Positions 25,909-34,923 of a stretch of 64,000 nt of DNA are shown piece by piece. A model generated the notes under the pieces. The model was given only the letters and a program-made list of their open reading frames with translations, did no database searches and was not told the origin of the DNA. The stretch's first letter is position 1. Every line of letters starts with the position of its first letter. The stretch comes from Chitinophaga sp. GbtcB8. Lineage in GTDB: Bacteria > Bacteroidota > Bacteroidia > Chitinophagales > Chitinophagaceae. The stretch is from positions 222,729 to 286,728 of the forward strand of contig NZ_JAGXJN010000004.1 of assembly GCF_019091455.1 (NCBI RefSeq). The letters run 5' to 3'. The position numbers and the translations under genes were made by a program.

Positions 25909-26445
25909 ATGAGTAATAACCAGATACGCTTTCTGATAGCCGTATTACTTTGCGGAGCAAACGCCGCCTGTAAAAGTGATTATAATACCCCATCCTTTAC
26001 CTGTAATAATTACTACATGGGCCTTACCCTGCAAGACAGTAGCCGCTATGCACTTAAGGTAAATAACAATACCCTTTTCCGTATACCATCAGACACCGGC
26101 GGCAGCAAGTATCTTACAATGGAAACCGCCAATGATTCCTTTAAGATCATCTTTAACCTCCGGCACGGCACGTACCAGGACGCTGCCTTGTATAACGATA
26201 GCCTGCCCCTTAAAACCTATATCTTTAGGGGGAACCGGGACAGCACTACCAGCGGCCTGGTAGTAGCCGCTGTTAAAACCGGCAACGAGTTCAAGTTTGC
26301 AGATACCGATACCTCCAGCATTACCATTACCCGCTGGAACATCAGCAAACAAACTATGAGCGGCAGCTATTACTTTGAAAGCAATAACCACACCCTTACC
26401 GGTAAAGGCACCTTCAGCAATGTTTGTTTTACTTCATTAAAATAG
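25909..26445 (+). CDS. Hypothetical lipoprotein (DUF6252-like)
   Basis: 178 residues with a lipoprotein signal ending NAAC (Cys21). Predominantly beta: short strands separated by Asp/Asn/Thr-rich turns, ending MSGSYYFESNNHTLTGKGTF and SNVCF. This end resembles the GTF-x-F...ITNG-x-F pattern of DUF6252-like Bacteroidota lipoproteins, but I am not certain of the family. No enzyme motifs. Flanked by hairpins on both sides, so probably monocistronic. Confidence 0.7.
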   Translation: MSNNQIRFLIAVLLCGANAACKSDYNTPSFTCNNYYMGLTLQDSSRYALKVNNNTLFRIPSDTGGSKYLTMETANDSFKIIFNLRHGTYQDAALYNDSLPLKTYIFRGNRDSTTSGLVVAAVKTGNEFKFADTDTSSITITRWNISKQTMSGSYYFESNNHTLTGKGTFSNVCFTSLK

Positions 26446-26479
26446 GCAGCCCGTTGCAGTGTGCCGATAATAAAGAAAA

Positions 26480-26555
26480 CATTTGCATATTTGCATACCT
26501 GCAGCACCGGCGAATGTTAAACATTCACCTGCGCCGCTGCATATTTGCACATCAG
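26480..26555. repeat. Octad-repeat region (word nAnnTGCA)
   Basis: CATTTGCA, TATTTGCA, TACCTGCA run in tandem at 26480-26503 with 8-bp period. After a short stem (AATGTT/AACATT) the words TATTTGCA and CATCAGCA follow at 26532-26547. Same word as at 29435-29466. Confidence 0.65.
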
Positions 26556-26566
26556 CACATTAATAC

Positions 26567-27706
26567 ATGCTATTCTCAAACATCATAGGGCAGGAAACTA
26601 TTAAGCAGCAGCTTATACAGGCCGTGGAGCAGAACCGCTTAAGCCATGCCATGCTGTTACTGGCGCCGGAAGGGGCCGGGGGCTTATCCCTTGGGCTGGC
26701 CTTTGCGCAATACATGGTATGTGAGAACAAACAGGAAAAAGATGCCTGCGGCCAATGTTCCGCCTGTATAAAAGCCGGCCAGTATATTCACCCGGATATT
26801 CATTTCTCTTACCCCGTTATTCCCCGCAAGCCGGGCGATAAACCTTTGAGCACCGATTATGTTTCGGAGTGGCGGGAGTTCATTGGCACCCACCCTTACG
26901 GGAACGCCTATGACTGGCTGCAGTTTATTGGGGCAGAGAACAAGCAGGGTAACATTACCGCCAGTGAGTGCCATGATATTATCCGTAAGCTAAGCCTCAA
27001 GAGTTTTGAAAGCCAGTATAAGATCTTACTCATGTGGATGCCCGAATACCTGGGCAATGAGGGCAACCGCCTGTTAAAGCTGATTGAAGAGCCGCCGGCC
27101 AATACCCTTTTTATACTGGTAGCGGAAAACCAGGAGCAGATCCTGGCCACCATTCTTTCCCGCACCCATCTCATAAAAATAAACCCGCTGCCAAAAGAGG
27201 TGCTGGTAAATGCGCTGGTAGAACGGGCCAAGGCAGCACCCGCCAAAGCCCGGCAGGTGGCCACCATTGCCATGGGCAATTACCGGGAGGCCATGTACCT
27301 GCTGCAAAACGCGGAAGATGATTATCATGAGCTGCTGCGTACCTGGCTGAATGGCATTTTTACCGGCAACCGCCCGGCCCTGCAGCAATGGATAGAGCAG
27401 ATAGCCAGCGCCAAAATGGGGCGTGAGAACCAGAAACAGTTCCTGCGCTATTTTATTACCCTGCTGGAGCATAGCCTGCGCCTGCAGTTCCTTAGCCGGG
27501 AGGTGCTGGCCTTTTCAGAGGAGGAAATGGATTTTGCCGCCAAGCTGAATAAGCTGGTGAACCTGCAGCAGATGGAACAGATCATGCAGCTGCTGGATAA
27601 CGCCTGTTATTATATAGAGCGTAATGCCAATGCCAAGCTGTTATTCCATGCCCTGTCCATACGCCTGCAATACATTTTCCGTAACAAACCTTTGCCGGTG
27701 GCTTAA
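26567..27706 (+). CDS. holB: DNA polymerase III subunit delta'
   Basis: 379 residues. AAA+ clamp-loader fold starting FSNIIGQETIKQQLIQAVEQNRLSHAML. The P-loop region is degenerate (APEGAGGLSLGLAF), as expected for delta', which does not hydrolyse ATP. Zinc module with C-x2-C-x2-C pattern (ACGQCSACIKAGQY). Then KILLMWMPEYLGNEGNRLLKLIEEPPANT (the Walker B/sensor region) and AENQEQILATILSRTHLI. Part of the clamp loader that places the beta clamp on DNA. ATG at 26567 follows an octad repeat region. Confidence 0.95.
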   Translation: MLFSNIIGQETIKQQLIQAVEQNRLSHAMLLLAPEGAGGLSLGLAFAQYMVCENKQEKDACGQCSACIKAGQYIHPDIHFSYPVIPRKPGDKPLSTDYVSEWREFIGTHPYGNAYDWLQFIGAENKQGNITASECHDIIRKLSLKSFESQYKILLMWMPEYLGNEGNRLLKLIEEPPANTLFILVAENQEQILATILSRTHLIKINPLPKEVLVNALVERAKAAPAKARQVATIAMGNYREAMYLLQNAEDDYHELLRTWLNGIFTGNRPALQQWIEQIASAKMGRENQKQFLRYFITLLEHSLRLQFLSREVLAFSEEEMDFAAKLNKLVNLQQMEQIMQLLDNACYYIERNANAKLLFHALSIRLQYIFRNKPLPVA

Positions 27707-27793
27707 AACAAGGGCAATGCACCCCGGGCGGCCCCATAGGTGAGGTTTTTGATCCAGGGCCCCTGTATCTGAACTTTCGTGGCCTATTTTGGT

Positions 27794-27801
27794 TACCTTT
27801 G
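27794..27801 (+). promoter_or_regulatory. -7 promoter box of the ricT-like gene
   Basis: TACCTTTG, exact match; leader about 100 nt to the ATG at 27910. Confidence 0.5.
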
Positions 27802-27909
27802 TTATTCCTGCTCTTTGTATCCTATAAAATATTTATGTATTTTGATGGGATGTGAGGAACAGGTTGGACTGGAATAGATACTTATAACTAAAACTTAAAC
27901 TAAGACAAT

Positions 27910-29355
27910 ATGGCTTGTGCCGGATGTGGTACGGGAGTGGACGGGAAGCCAGCAGGATGCAAAAGCAATGGAGGATGTAGTAGCGGAGGATGTAACAGGC
28001 TTAATGTATTTGATTGGCTGGCCAATATTCCCTTGGGTGACAGCTTAGCACCATTTGATATTATAGAAGTTAGCTTTAATAATGGCAGTCGTAAAGATTT
28101 TTTCCGCAATGTTACCAAACAGTACTTCGATAAGGGAGAAATGGTAACAGTGGAAGGCATTAGCGGTTTTGATATAGGAACCGTAAGTCTTACCGGCGAG
28201 TTAGTAAAGCTGCAAATGAAAAAAAGACGGGCAGAAGATACCCCTGAGGTAAAAAAAGTGTTGCGCCGCCCCACGGCCGACGACCTGCACCGTATGAACG
28301 ACAATAAGGCCCGCGAAAAAGACGCCCTCATTAAAGCCCGGGCCATGGCCCGCAGTATAGGGCTTGAAATGAAGCTTGCTGAAGTAGAGATCCAGGCCGA
28401 CGGCCGGAAAGCCACCTTCTTTTATACTGCTGATGACCGCGTGGATTTCCGCGAGCTGATTAAGCTATACGCTTCGGAATTTCGTGTAAAGGTTGAAATG
28501 CGGCAGATAGGCGCCCGCCAGGAAGCGGGTAAGGTAGGCGGTATTGGCAGCTGCGGACGAGAGTTGTGCTGCTCCACCTGGTTAACCGACTTCAAGAGTG
28601 TAAACACTACGGCTGCCCGTTATCAGAACCTTTCTATAAACCAGGCCAAATTATCCGGCCAGTGCGGCCGCCTCAAATGCTGCCTTAACTATGAGCTGGA
28701 TACCTACCTGGATGCATTGAAGGATTTCCCGGAAGATGCGGATACCATAGAAACTACCGGCGGTACCGCCACCCTGCAAAAACGGGATATTTTCAAGAAC
28801 CTCATGTGGTATAGTTACGATACCAGTAACAAACAATACCCCTTGACCATTAGCCGCGTAAAAGAAATACGCCAGCTAAACAAACAGGGTATTAAACCAG
28901 AGGAGCTGAAAGCCGTGGAAGTAGTGGCAAGCAAACCCAAGGAAACAGACCTGGGCTTTGCCGATGTGGTAGGACAAATAAGCCTGCGCAGCCTGGAAAA
29001 AACCTCCCATAAGCGTAAGCAGAAGGATAAGGAAAAACAAAAGCAGCAGAAACCACAGCAGCAACAACAAGGCCAGGGCCAGCCCGGCGGACAAAAACCG
29101 CAACAACAGCAGCAGGCCCGGAAAGCAGATGGCAATAACCGCCCGGAACAACGTAGCCGCCATGAGCAAAAGCACCGGGAACCCAAACCGCAGGGCCAGG
29201 GACAGCAAGGTGGTGGTGGCCATAAACCGGAGCATAAACAACAGCAGCAAGGCCCCCGCCAACCGCAGCAGGATGGTAATAACAACCCGCCGCGGGAACC
29301 CAGGGAACCACGGGATCATAAACACCGTCCGCCACGGCATAAAACAAAGAAATAA
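27910..29355 (+). CDS. ricT: PSP1/RicT-like regulatory iron-sulfur subunit with a disordered Gln/Gly/Pro tail
   Basis: 481 residues. N-terminal Cys cluster (Cys3, Cys6, Cys17, Cys23, Cys28), then a PSP1 domain: VSFNNGSRKDFFRN, KAREKDALIKARAMARSIGL, and the Cys-rich core GSCGRELCCSTWL and GQCGRLKCCLNYELDTY. In Bacillus, RicT (YaaT) joins RicA and RicF in an Fe-S complex that stimulates RNase Y; Bacteroidota often place this gene next to holB, as here. From about residue 365 to the end the protein is low-complexity: Gln, Lys, Pro, Gly, His and Arg, with no predicted fold. The tail is unusually long. Symbol assigned by domain similarity. Confidence 0.9.
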   Translation: MACAGCGTGVDGKPAGCKSNGGCSSGGCNRLNVFDWLANIPLGDSLAPFDIIEVSFNNGSRKDFFRNVTKQYFDKGEMVTVEGISGFDIGTVSLTGELVKLQMKKRRAEDTPEVKKVLRRPTADDLHRMNDNKAREKDALIKARAMARSIGLEMKLAEVEIQADGRKATFFYTADDRVDFRELIKLYASEFRVKVEMRQIGARQEAGKVGGIGSCGRELCCSTWLTDFKSVNTTAARYQNLSINQAKLSGQCGRLKCCLNYELDTYLDALKDFPEDADTIETTGGTATLQKRDIFKNLMWYSYDTSNKQYPLTISRVKEIRQLNKQGIKPEELKAVEVVASKPKETDLGFADVVGQISLRSLEKTSHKRKQKDKEKQKQQKPQQQQQGQGQPGGQKPQQQQQARKADGNNRPEQRSRHEQKHREPKPQGQGQQGGGGHKPEHKQQQQGPRQPQQDGNNNPPREPREPRDHKHRPPRHKTKK

Positions 29356-29371
29356 TGTGCAAATTATAAAC

Positions 29372-29411
29372 ATGCAGATGTGCAAATGGATCTCCGTTTG
29401 CACATCTGCAT
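29372..29411. repeat. Octad-word palindrome, second copy
   Basis: The same 15-nt arms (ATGCAGATGTGCAAA and complement) as at 12789-12828, with a slightly different centre (GGATCTCC). Lies between the convergent ricT and nucleoid-associated protein genes. Confidence 0.85.
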
Positions 29412-29434
29412 TTTAAGACATATTGGTTCCTTCT

Positions 29435-29466
29435 CATCTGCACATTTGCATATCTGCACACCTGCA
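29435..29466. repeat. Tandem octad repeat (CATCTGCA-like, 4 units)
   Basis: CATCTGCA, CATTTGCA, TATCTGCA, CACCTGCA in exact 8-bp register, just 3' of the minus-strand nucleoid-associated protein gene. Confidence 0.75.
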
Positions 29467-29472
29467 CATCTC

Positions 29473-30525
29473 CTAGCTTTCGTTCTCAAACATCAGCTTA
29501 TAGTAATGCATGTTCGTTGCCTCATCATAACCCCGCTCTATCAGCTCCCGGTCACCGTGAATGTATATATGAAAATTGCGGTCCAGCTTTAGCACGCTCT
29601 TAAAGACCTTTTGCTGTTTTTTTACGGCTGGTGCAGAAATGTCAAATTCATCCGGGATCTCCTGCCGGAATTCCTGCTTAAAATGATCACGGTATTCCTT
29701 AAACGATGCGATGGCATCCGGATGGCCTAGCACTTCCTGTGCAAAATCATCTACCTGGAACTGCTCCTTTTCCTTAAAGTAAGCGGCAGATTTGTTCAGG
29801 AGGTCCACCTGGTCTACCCGGCTCATTTCATATTCAGCAGGGAGCTTGTCCTGTATGAACAGCTTACACATGTTCACCATGGTTTCTGTTTGGTGATAGC
29901 TGTCTTCCCGGCGCTGTACCTGTAAAAAAGAGTCTTTCCAGTACACGGCCTCATTCTGTTTGCTGATGCTGTCAATAATGCTCACCTTATAACCCTCCCC
30001 TTCTTCAGTATTAAACACCAGGCAGCCTTTATCCAGCTTGTTAATGTTAATACCATCCTCATAGTTCACCTGGTAATTATCATTGGAAAGGAACACCTTT
30101 AAATACGTATCCCGGTTCTCTGATTTAAAAATGCCGATGGCCGGCACCTCCTCCCCGTCTGTCAAACATTTATTGAAATAGGTGATATACAGCTCCCCGC
30201 CCTTTATTTTAGGATGGGTAGAGTGTTTGTATAAATGTTTGGCAATATTCACGGACTGTTCATAAAAACTTTCCTGGTCGGCAAAAATGCGCTTGCAATA
30301 CTGGAATACCTCATTCAGCTGCAGATCGGCCTCGTGAAAAAAACGGAAGTATTCTGCGCTGTTGGTAAACGGTTGTATAAAATAGTTCAGCAACAGCTGG
30401 CCAATGGTTTCATCCTGCAGGGGCAGCGGCGCCTGGGAACAGATCAACGGCTCATCCTGTGAGGAATTGCCTACTTTATGAATGGCCAGGTGTGCTAAAT
30501 CCTGGAATGCTGAAACATGGATCAT
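29473..30525 (-). CDS. Nucleoid-associated protein, NdpA/YejK-like (NA37)
   Basis: 350 residues of the PF04245-type family: LAHLAIHKVGN near the N-terminus, a central region with IGIFKSENRDTYLKV and GININKLDKGCLVFNTEEGEGYKV, and YWKDSFLQVQRREDSYHQT. The C-terminal part carries IPDEFDISAPAVKKQQKVFKS, and LDRNFHIYIHG is the end motif. E. coli YejK is nucleoid-associated; the molecular role is not settled, and related proteins flank defence or mobile loci in some genomes. A -7-like box (minus strand TATTTTCG) ends 5 nt before the ATG. Confidence 0.9.
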   Translation of the reverse strand: MIHVSAFQDLAHLAIHKVGNSSQDEPLICSQAPLPLQDETIGQLLLNYFIQPFTNSAEYFRFFHEADLQLNEVFQYCKRIFADQESFYEQSVNIAKHLYKHSTHPKIKGGELYITYFNKCLTDGEEVPAIGIFKSENRDTYLKVFLSNDNYQVNYEDGININKLDKGCLVFNTEEGEGYKVSIIDSISKQNEAVYWKDSFLQVQRREDSYHQTETMVNMCKLFIQDKLPAEYEMSRVDQVDLLNKSAAYFKEKEQFQVDDFAQEVLGHPDAIASFKEYRDHFKQEFRQEIPDEFDISAPAVKKQQKVFKSVLKLDRNFHIYIHGDRELIERGYDEATNMHYYKLMFENES

Positions 30526-30530
30526 GGGCG

Positions 30531-30538
30531 CGAAAATA
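30531..30538 (-). promoter_or_regulatory. -7-like box 5 nt before the nucleoid-associated protein gene
   Basis: Minus-strand TATTTTCG, one mismatch to TAnnTTTG, followed by 5 nt and ATG. Confidence 0.4.
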
Positions 30539-30620
30539 GGATACTTTCCGCCGGTATATAAATTATTGTATTCACTAATAAATTTATATAGCTTAGTGCA
30601 GCTTATTTATAATTTATAAC

Positions 30621-31502
30621 ATGCAAAAAACCATCGTATTACTGGCGGCTGTTATAGTCAGCAGCACTGTTAGCGCACAAAAAAAACCGGCACTGTTTGA
30701 GGCACAGGACCTTACGCAGGAGAATACCTTCTCCCAGAACATTGAGGGCCCTAATTTTGATAAAGCAGGGAACCTATACGTGGTAAATTTCCAGAAAGAC
30801 GGCACCATTGGCAAGATCAATACCAAAGATGGCAGCGGTGAAGTATTTGTGACCCTGGCAGATAGCAGCACCGCCAACAGTATTGTGTTTAACAGTGAAG
30901 GCAATATGTACCTGGCCGATTTTAAAGGCCATAACATACTGGAAGTGAATATGAAAACCAAAGCGGTGAGCGTATACGTGCACTCCAGCCAGTTTAACCA
31001 GCCTAACGACATTTGCATTACCAGCAAAGGCAAGCTGTTTGCCACCGATCCTAACTGGCGGGCCGGCAGCGGGCAATTGTGGCGTATAGACAAGGGCGGT
31101 AATCCCGTATTGCTGGAGCGCCGCCTGGGCACAGCCAATGGTATTGCCCTGAGCCCGGATGAAAAAAACCTGTACATCAATGAAAGTGTGCAGCGTAAGA
31201 TCTGGCGTTATGATGTGGATGATGCCGGCAATATTTTCAACAAAAAACTGTTTGCCGAATTTCCTGATTTTGGATTTGATGGTATGAAATGCGATAAGGC
31301 CGGCAACCTGTATGTATGCCGCCATGGCAAAGGCGTAATAGCCGTGCTTTCACCAGATGGAAAATTGATCCGCGAAGTGCCCTTAAAAGGTAAGTTGTGC
31401 AGCAACCTGGTATTTGGTGGTAAGGATAAGAAAACCGTGTATGTAACCCTGCAGGACCGGAAATGCATTGAAACTTTCAGGGTGGATATTGCGGGTAAGT
31501 AA
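30621..31502 (+). CDS. SMP-30/gluconolactonase/LRE-like beta-propeller, exported
   Basis: 293 residues with a signal peptide ending VSAQ. Six-bladed propeller repeats: NIEGPNFDKAGNLYVVNF, ANSIVFNSEGNMYLADF, QPNDICITSKGKLFATD, ANGIALSPDEKNLYINES, DGMKCDKAGNLYVCRHG, SNLVFGGKDKKTVYVT. The acidic and Asn residues at blade starts (EGP, PND, NGI) match the divalent-metal site of SMP-30-type lactonases. It probably hydrolyses a sugar lactone in the periplasm; the substrate is not deducible. Monocistronic, with a terminator immediately downstream. Confidence 0.92.
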   Translation: MQKTIVLLAAVIVSSTVSAQKKPALFEAQDLTQENTFSQNIEGPNFDKAGNLYVVNFQKDGTIGKINTKDGSGEVFVTLADSSTANSIVFNSEGNMYLADFKGHNILEVNMKTKAVSVYVHSSQFNQPNDICITSKGKLFATDPNWRAGSGQLWRIDKGGNPVLLERRLGTANGIALSPDEKNLYINESVQRKIWRYDVDDAGNIFNKKLFAEFPDFGFDGMKCDKAGNLYVCRHGKGVIAVLSPDGKLIREVPLKGKLCSNLVFGGKDKKTVYVTLQDRKCIETFRVDIAGK

Positions 31503-31521
31503 GTCCATTGCCTATAACAGG

Positions 31522-31559
31522 AAAGCGGGTATATCAAACCAATGATATACCCGCTTTTT
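31522..31559. terminator. Terminator between the SMP-30-like gene and fabG
   Basis: AAAGCGGGTATATC and GATATACCCGCTTT are perfect 14-bp arms around 8 nt, followed by T-run. The genes converge, so it can serve both. Confidence 0.85.
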
Positions 31560-31578
31560 ATTAAGCTAATGTGCCCCA

Positions 31579-32328
31579 CTAAATATTCAACCCGCCACAA
31601 GCGCTGATCACCTGCCCGGTTAAATAGTTACCCATGTCAGATGCCAGGAACAGGCATACATTGGCAATATCTTCCGGGGTGCCAAAGCGGCCCAGGGGAA
31701 TTTTTTCAATATAGGCTTTAGCGCCTTCACCATCTTTCAGGTAGTGCGTCATATCTGTTTCTACAAAGCCCGGCGCCACAGCGTTACAACGTATATTGCG
31801 GCTGCCCAGCTCCTGCGCTATAGATTTGGTGAAACCAATAATACCTGCTTTGGAAGCGGCATAACTGCTTTGGCCGGCATTACCTTTAATACCAATAATG
31901 GAGCTCATGTTAATGATGGCGCCGTTCTTAGCTTTCATCATAGGGCGTATTACCTGCTTGGTCATGTTATACACGCTCTTCAGGTTAATGTCCATTACAT
32001 CATCCCACTGATCTTCGCTCATGCGCAGCAGCAGGTTATCTTTGGAAATACCGGCATTGTTCACGCATATATCAATACTACCAAAGTCCTTCAGTACATC
32101 AGCTACCAGCGTTTCACAATCTGCATAAATACCGGCATTGCTTTTATATGCTTTTGCCTTTACACCTTTGGCCTGCAGCTTTTGCTCCAGCGCTTTGGCT
32201 TTTTCATCAGAGCTTACGTATGTAAAGGCTACATGGGCTCCCTGTTCTGCAAATTTTTCAGCAATTGCTTCTCCAATTCCCCGGCTGGCACCTGTTACAA
32301 TAGCAACTTTGTTCTCCAGTAGTTTCAT
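31579..32328 (-). CDS. fabG: 3-oxoacyl-[acyl-carrier-protein] reductase
   Basis: 249 residues, classical SDR. NADP-binding TGASRGIG at 12-19, the NNAG motif (VNNAGISKDNLL), the catalytic Ser-Tyr-Lys set (MSSIIGIKGNAGQSSYAASKAG), and the C-terminal PGFVETDMT and ACGGLNI. The KDNLLLRM segment after NNAG is characteristic of true FabG rather than other SDRs. It reduces 3-oxoacyl-ACP in fatty-acid elongation. No other fab gene adjoins here. Confidence 0.95.
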   Translation of the reverse strand: MKLLENKVAIVTGASRGIGEAIAEKFAEQGAHVAFTYVSSDEKAKALEQKLQAKGVKAKAYKSNAGIYADCETLVADVLKDFGSIDICVNNAGISKDNLLLRMSEDQWDDVMDINLKSVYNMTKQVIRPMMKAKNGAIINMSSIIGIKGNAGQSSYAASKAGIIGFTKSIAQELGSRNIRCNAVAPGFVETDMTHYLKDGEGAKAYIEKIPLGRFGTPEDIANVCLFLASDMGNYLTGQVISACGGLNI

Positions 32329-32440
32329 GTGTCTGTTAATATCAATTAAAGATTAAAAAATAGGCTGCTTTATCTCATGAATAATAACACACATCTTCTT
32401 CCCACCCTTCTATTAATTATTCATTTTTCATTATTAATTA

Positions 32441-33970
32441 CTACAGGTTCGCCGTTTGCGAAAACCGTAAGATCTCCTCCACATAATTCCGCTCATTATT
32501 CAGGCGCGGTACTTTGTGCTGGCCGCCCAGCTTACCTTTGCTCTTTAGCCATTCACAAAAAGTGCCGTTAGGCAGCACATGCACTACCGGCATGCGCAGG
32601 GCAATATCTTTATGGCGTTTAGCCTCGTAATCAGAGTTAACAGATTGCAGGGTTTTATCCATTACCTCAACAAATTGCTCTACACTGCCCGGCATCACAT
32701 CAAATTCTACGAGCCATTCATGCCCGCCGTTGCCTGCATCGCTAAAATAAATAGGCGCCGCCGTATAGTCGTTCACTATAGCGCCGGTTACATCACAGGC
32801 ATGGGCAATGGCTTTATCAGAATTTTCAACGATCAGCTCTTCCCCAAATGCATTGATGAATGATTTGGTACGCCCGCTTACCCGTATCCGGTAGGGCGCC
32901 AGGCTTACAAACTGTATGGTATCGCCCACCAGGTAGCGCCACAGGCCACCGTTGGTGCTGATGATGATGGCATAGTTTTTACCCATTTCCACATCCTGCA
33001 GCTGCACGGTACGCGGGTGATCCTTACCATATTCCTCCATGGGCATAAACTCATAGAAAATGCCATGGTTCAGGAACAGCAGCAAACCTTCCTGCCCAAT
33101 AATATCCTGCGCAGCAAAAAAACCTTCTGAGGCGTTGTAGGTTTCCTGGTAGTACATATCCGGCTTGCGGATCAGTTTTTTAAACTGCTCGCGGTACGGT
33201 GTAAAGCTTACGCCCCCGTGCATATACAGCTCCAAGTTGGGCCATACATCTGCCAGGTTATCTGTGCCTGTTAGCTCAAAAATGCGTTTTATAAGCACCA
33301 GTGTCCAGGTAGGTACACCGGCTATAGAAGTTACATTTTCATGTATAACGGCATTGGCCATACGCTCTATTTTCTCTTCCCATTCATCCATCAGGGCAAT
33401 GGAAAGGTCCGGCGTACGGATCATGTTACCGTAAAAGGGCATATTCTGCAACATTACGGCGCTCAGGTCACCGTAATAGGAATCGCTGTCGGTAGATAGT
33501 TTGTTAACCTGGTGGCTGCCGCCTATTACCAGTGATTTGCCGGTAAGCAGGTCTGAATCCGGAAAGTTGTTGTAGTAAAGGGAAAGTACATCGCGCCCGG
33601 AGCGGTAGTGGCATTCATCCAGGCTTTCTACTGATACGGGAATAAATTTGCTTTTATCTGCAGTAGTACCGCTGGATTTTGCAAACCATTTAATAGGTGT
33701 ATTCCATAATACATTCTGCTGCCCTTCCATTACCCGTTGTATATAGGGTTTAATGGAATCATAATTATGTACCGGTACACGCTGTTTGAATTCCTCTACT
33801 TTATAGATGCTGGAAAAGTTGTATTGCTTACCAAACTCTGTATACTGGGCAGCACTGATCAGACTCTGGAATACCTGCTGCTGCACCTGTAGGGGATATT
33901 GCATAAAATACTCTATGCGTCCCATACGCAATCGCGCCAATTGAGATATTGCAGGACTTAAGATTCTCAT
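32441..33970 (-). CDS. GH3 auxin-responsive promoter family protein (acyl-acid amido synthetase-like)
   Basis: 509 residues, ANL-like adenylating fold. YFMQYPLQVQQQVFQSLI, PVHNYDSIKPYIQRVMEGQ, WFAKSSGTTADKSKFIPV (phosphate-binding SSGTT), YQETYNASEGFFAAQD (adenylate YxASE motif), GGLWRYLVGDTIQF, and the C-terminal FGEELIVENSDKAI. Plant GH3 enzymes conjugate amino acids to acyl acids such as auxin; the bacterial homologues, frequent in Bacteroidota, have no established substrate. Stand-alone gene on the minus strand with a 112-bp gap to fabG. Confidence 0.93.
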   Translation of the reverse strand: MRILSPAISQLARLRMGRIEYFMQYPLQVQQQVFQSLISAAQYTEFGKQYNFSSIYKVEEFKQRVPVHNYDSIKPYIQRVMEGQQNVLWNTPIKWFAKSSGTTADKSKFIPVSVESLDECHYRSGRDVLSLYYNNFPDSDLLTGKSLVIGGSHQVNKLSTDSDSYYGDLSAVMLQNMPFYGNMIRTPDLSIALMDEWEEKIERMANAVIHENVTSIAGVPTWTLVLIKRIFELTGTDNLADVWPNLELYMHGGVSFTPYREQFKKLIRKPDMYYQETYNASEGFFAAQDIIGQEGLLLFLNHGIFYEFMPMEEYGKDHPRTVQLQDVEMGKNYAIIISTNGGLWRYLVGDTIQFVSLAPYRIRVSGRTKSFINAFGEELIVENSDKAIAHACDVTGAIVNDYTAAPIYFSDAGNGGHEWLVEFDVMPGSVEQFVEVMDKTLQSVNSDYEAKRHKDIALRMPVVHVLPNGTFCEWLKSKGKLGGQHKVPRLNNERNYVEEILRFSQTANL

Positions 33971-34078
33971 AATTTAAGAAAAGTTCGTTTGGATTGTTTG
34001 ACTTAAAGCAGATGTCAGCATGTTTGTTTCAGGCTACGTAAAACATTCTAACATCACGCTGTAAATTTCAAACCGGTT

Positions 34079-34843
34079 TTATTGTTGTTTCGCAGCTTCG
34101 TCCAGGTAATTCTTACGGCGTAGAATGAAATTTTGCCCAAGATACACTTTTCTTACCTGTTCATCCTCCGCCAGTTCTTCCGCAGAACCGGCTTTCAGGA
34201 TCTTGCCTTCAAATAATAAATAAGCCCTGTCTGTAATGGATAAGGTTTCCTGTACGTTATGGTCTGTGATCAGGATACCGATGTTCTTATATTTCAGCCG
34301 GGCTACTATAGATTGTATATCTTCTACGGCAATAGGGTCAATACCTGCAAAAGGCTCATCCAGCAAAATAAACTTAGGGTCTACAGCCAGCGCCCTGGCT
34401 ATTTCCGTACGGCGGCGCTCACCACCGCTCAGTACATCACCGGGACTTTTACGCACGTGCTGCAGCCGGAACTCATTCAGTAAGCTTTCCAGCTTCTCTT
34501 TCTGCTCCGCCTTTTTCAGGTCTGTCATTTCCAGCACTGCTGCAATATTATCTTCCACGCTCAGCTTGCGGAACACAGAGGCTTCCTGCGGTAAATAACC
34601 AATGCCCATCTGCGCCCGTTTATACATGGGCAGCTTGGTAATATTAAGATCATTGAGGAATACCTGTCCCTCATCCGGCTTAATTAAACCTACTACCATG
34701 TAAAAGGTAGTGGTTTTACCGGCGCCATTAGGGCCCAGCAGCCCTACGATCTCTCCTTGCTTAACCTCTACAGATACATGGTTCACTACCGTTCTGTTGC
34801 GGTATTTCTTAACCAGTTGATCTGTATGAATTTTTAATACCAT
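34079..34843 (-). CDS. lptB: LPS export ABC transporter ATP-binding protein
   Basis: 254 residues from the ATG at 34843. The open frame reaches 34870, but that stretch contains the -7 box, so the later ATG ([16 protein letters not shown]) is chosen. Walker [12 protein letters not shown]-loop YLPQEAS, signature [15 protein letters not shown], Walker [14 protein letters not shown], and H-loop TDHNVQE. LptB energises extraction of LPS from the inner membrane with LptF/LptG. No other lpt gene adjoins. Divergent from metF; the two promoters share an 80-bp region. Confidence 0.95.
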   Translation of the reverse strand: MVLKIHTDQLVKKYRNRTVVNHVSVEVKQGEIVGLLGPNGAGKTTTFYMVVGLIKPDEGQVFLNDLNITKLPMYKRAQMGIGYLPQEASVFRKLSVEDNIAAVLEMTDLKKAEQKEKLESLLNEFRLQHVRKSPGDVLSGGERRRTEIARALAVDPKFILLDEPFAGIDPIAVEDIQSIVARLKYKNIGILITDHNVQETLSITDRAYLLFEGKILKAGSAEELAEDEQVRKVYLGQNFILRRKNYLDEAAKQQ

Positions 34844-34848
34844 ATGTT

Positions 34849-34856
34849 CAAACTTA
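34849..34856 (-). promoter_or_regulatory. -7 promoter box of lptB, 5 nt before the start codon
   Basis: Minus-strand TAAGTTTG, exact match; a CTTG sits with 19-bp spacing upstream (34876-34879). Predicts a leaderless mRNA. Confidence 0.55.
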
Positions 34857-34886
34857 GCAAAAATAACCATTTACCCAAGATTATAT

Positions 34887-34894
34887 TATTTTTG
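34887..34894 (+). promoter_or_regulatory. -7 promoter box of metF
   Basis: TATTTTTG, exact match; leader about 25 nt. Confidence 0.55.
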
Positions 34895-34923
34895 CCCGTC
34901 ACAAAAATAAACACACATCACGG

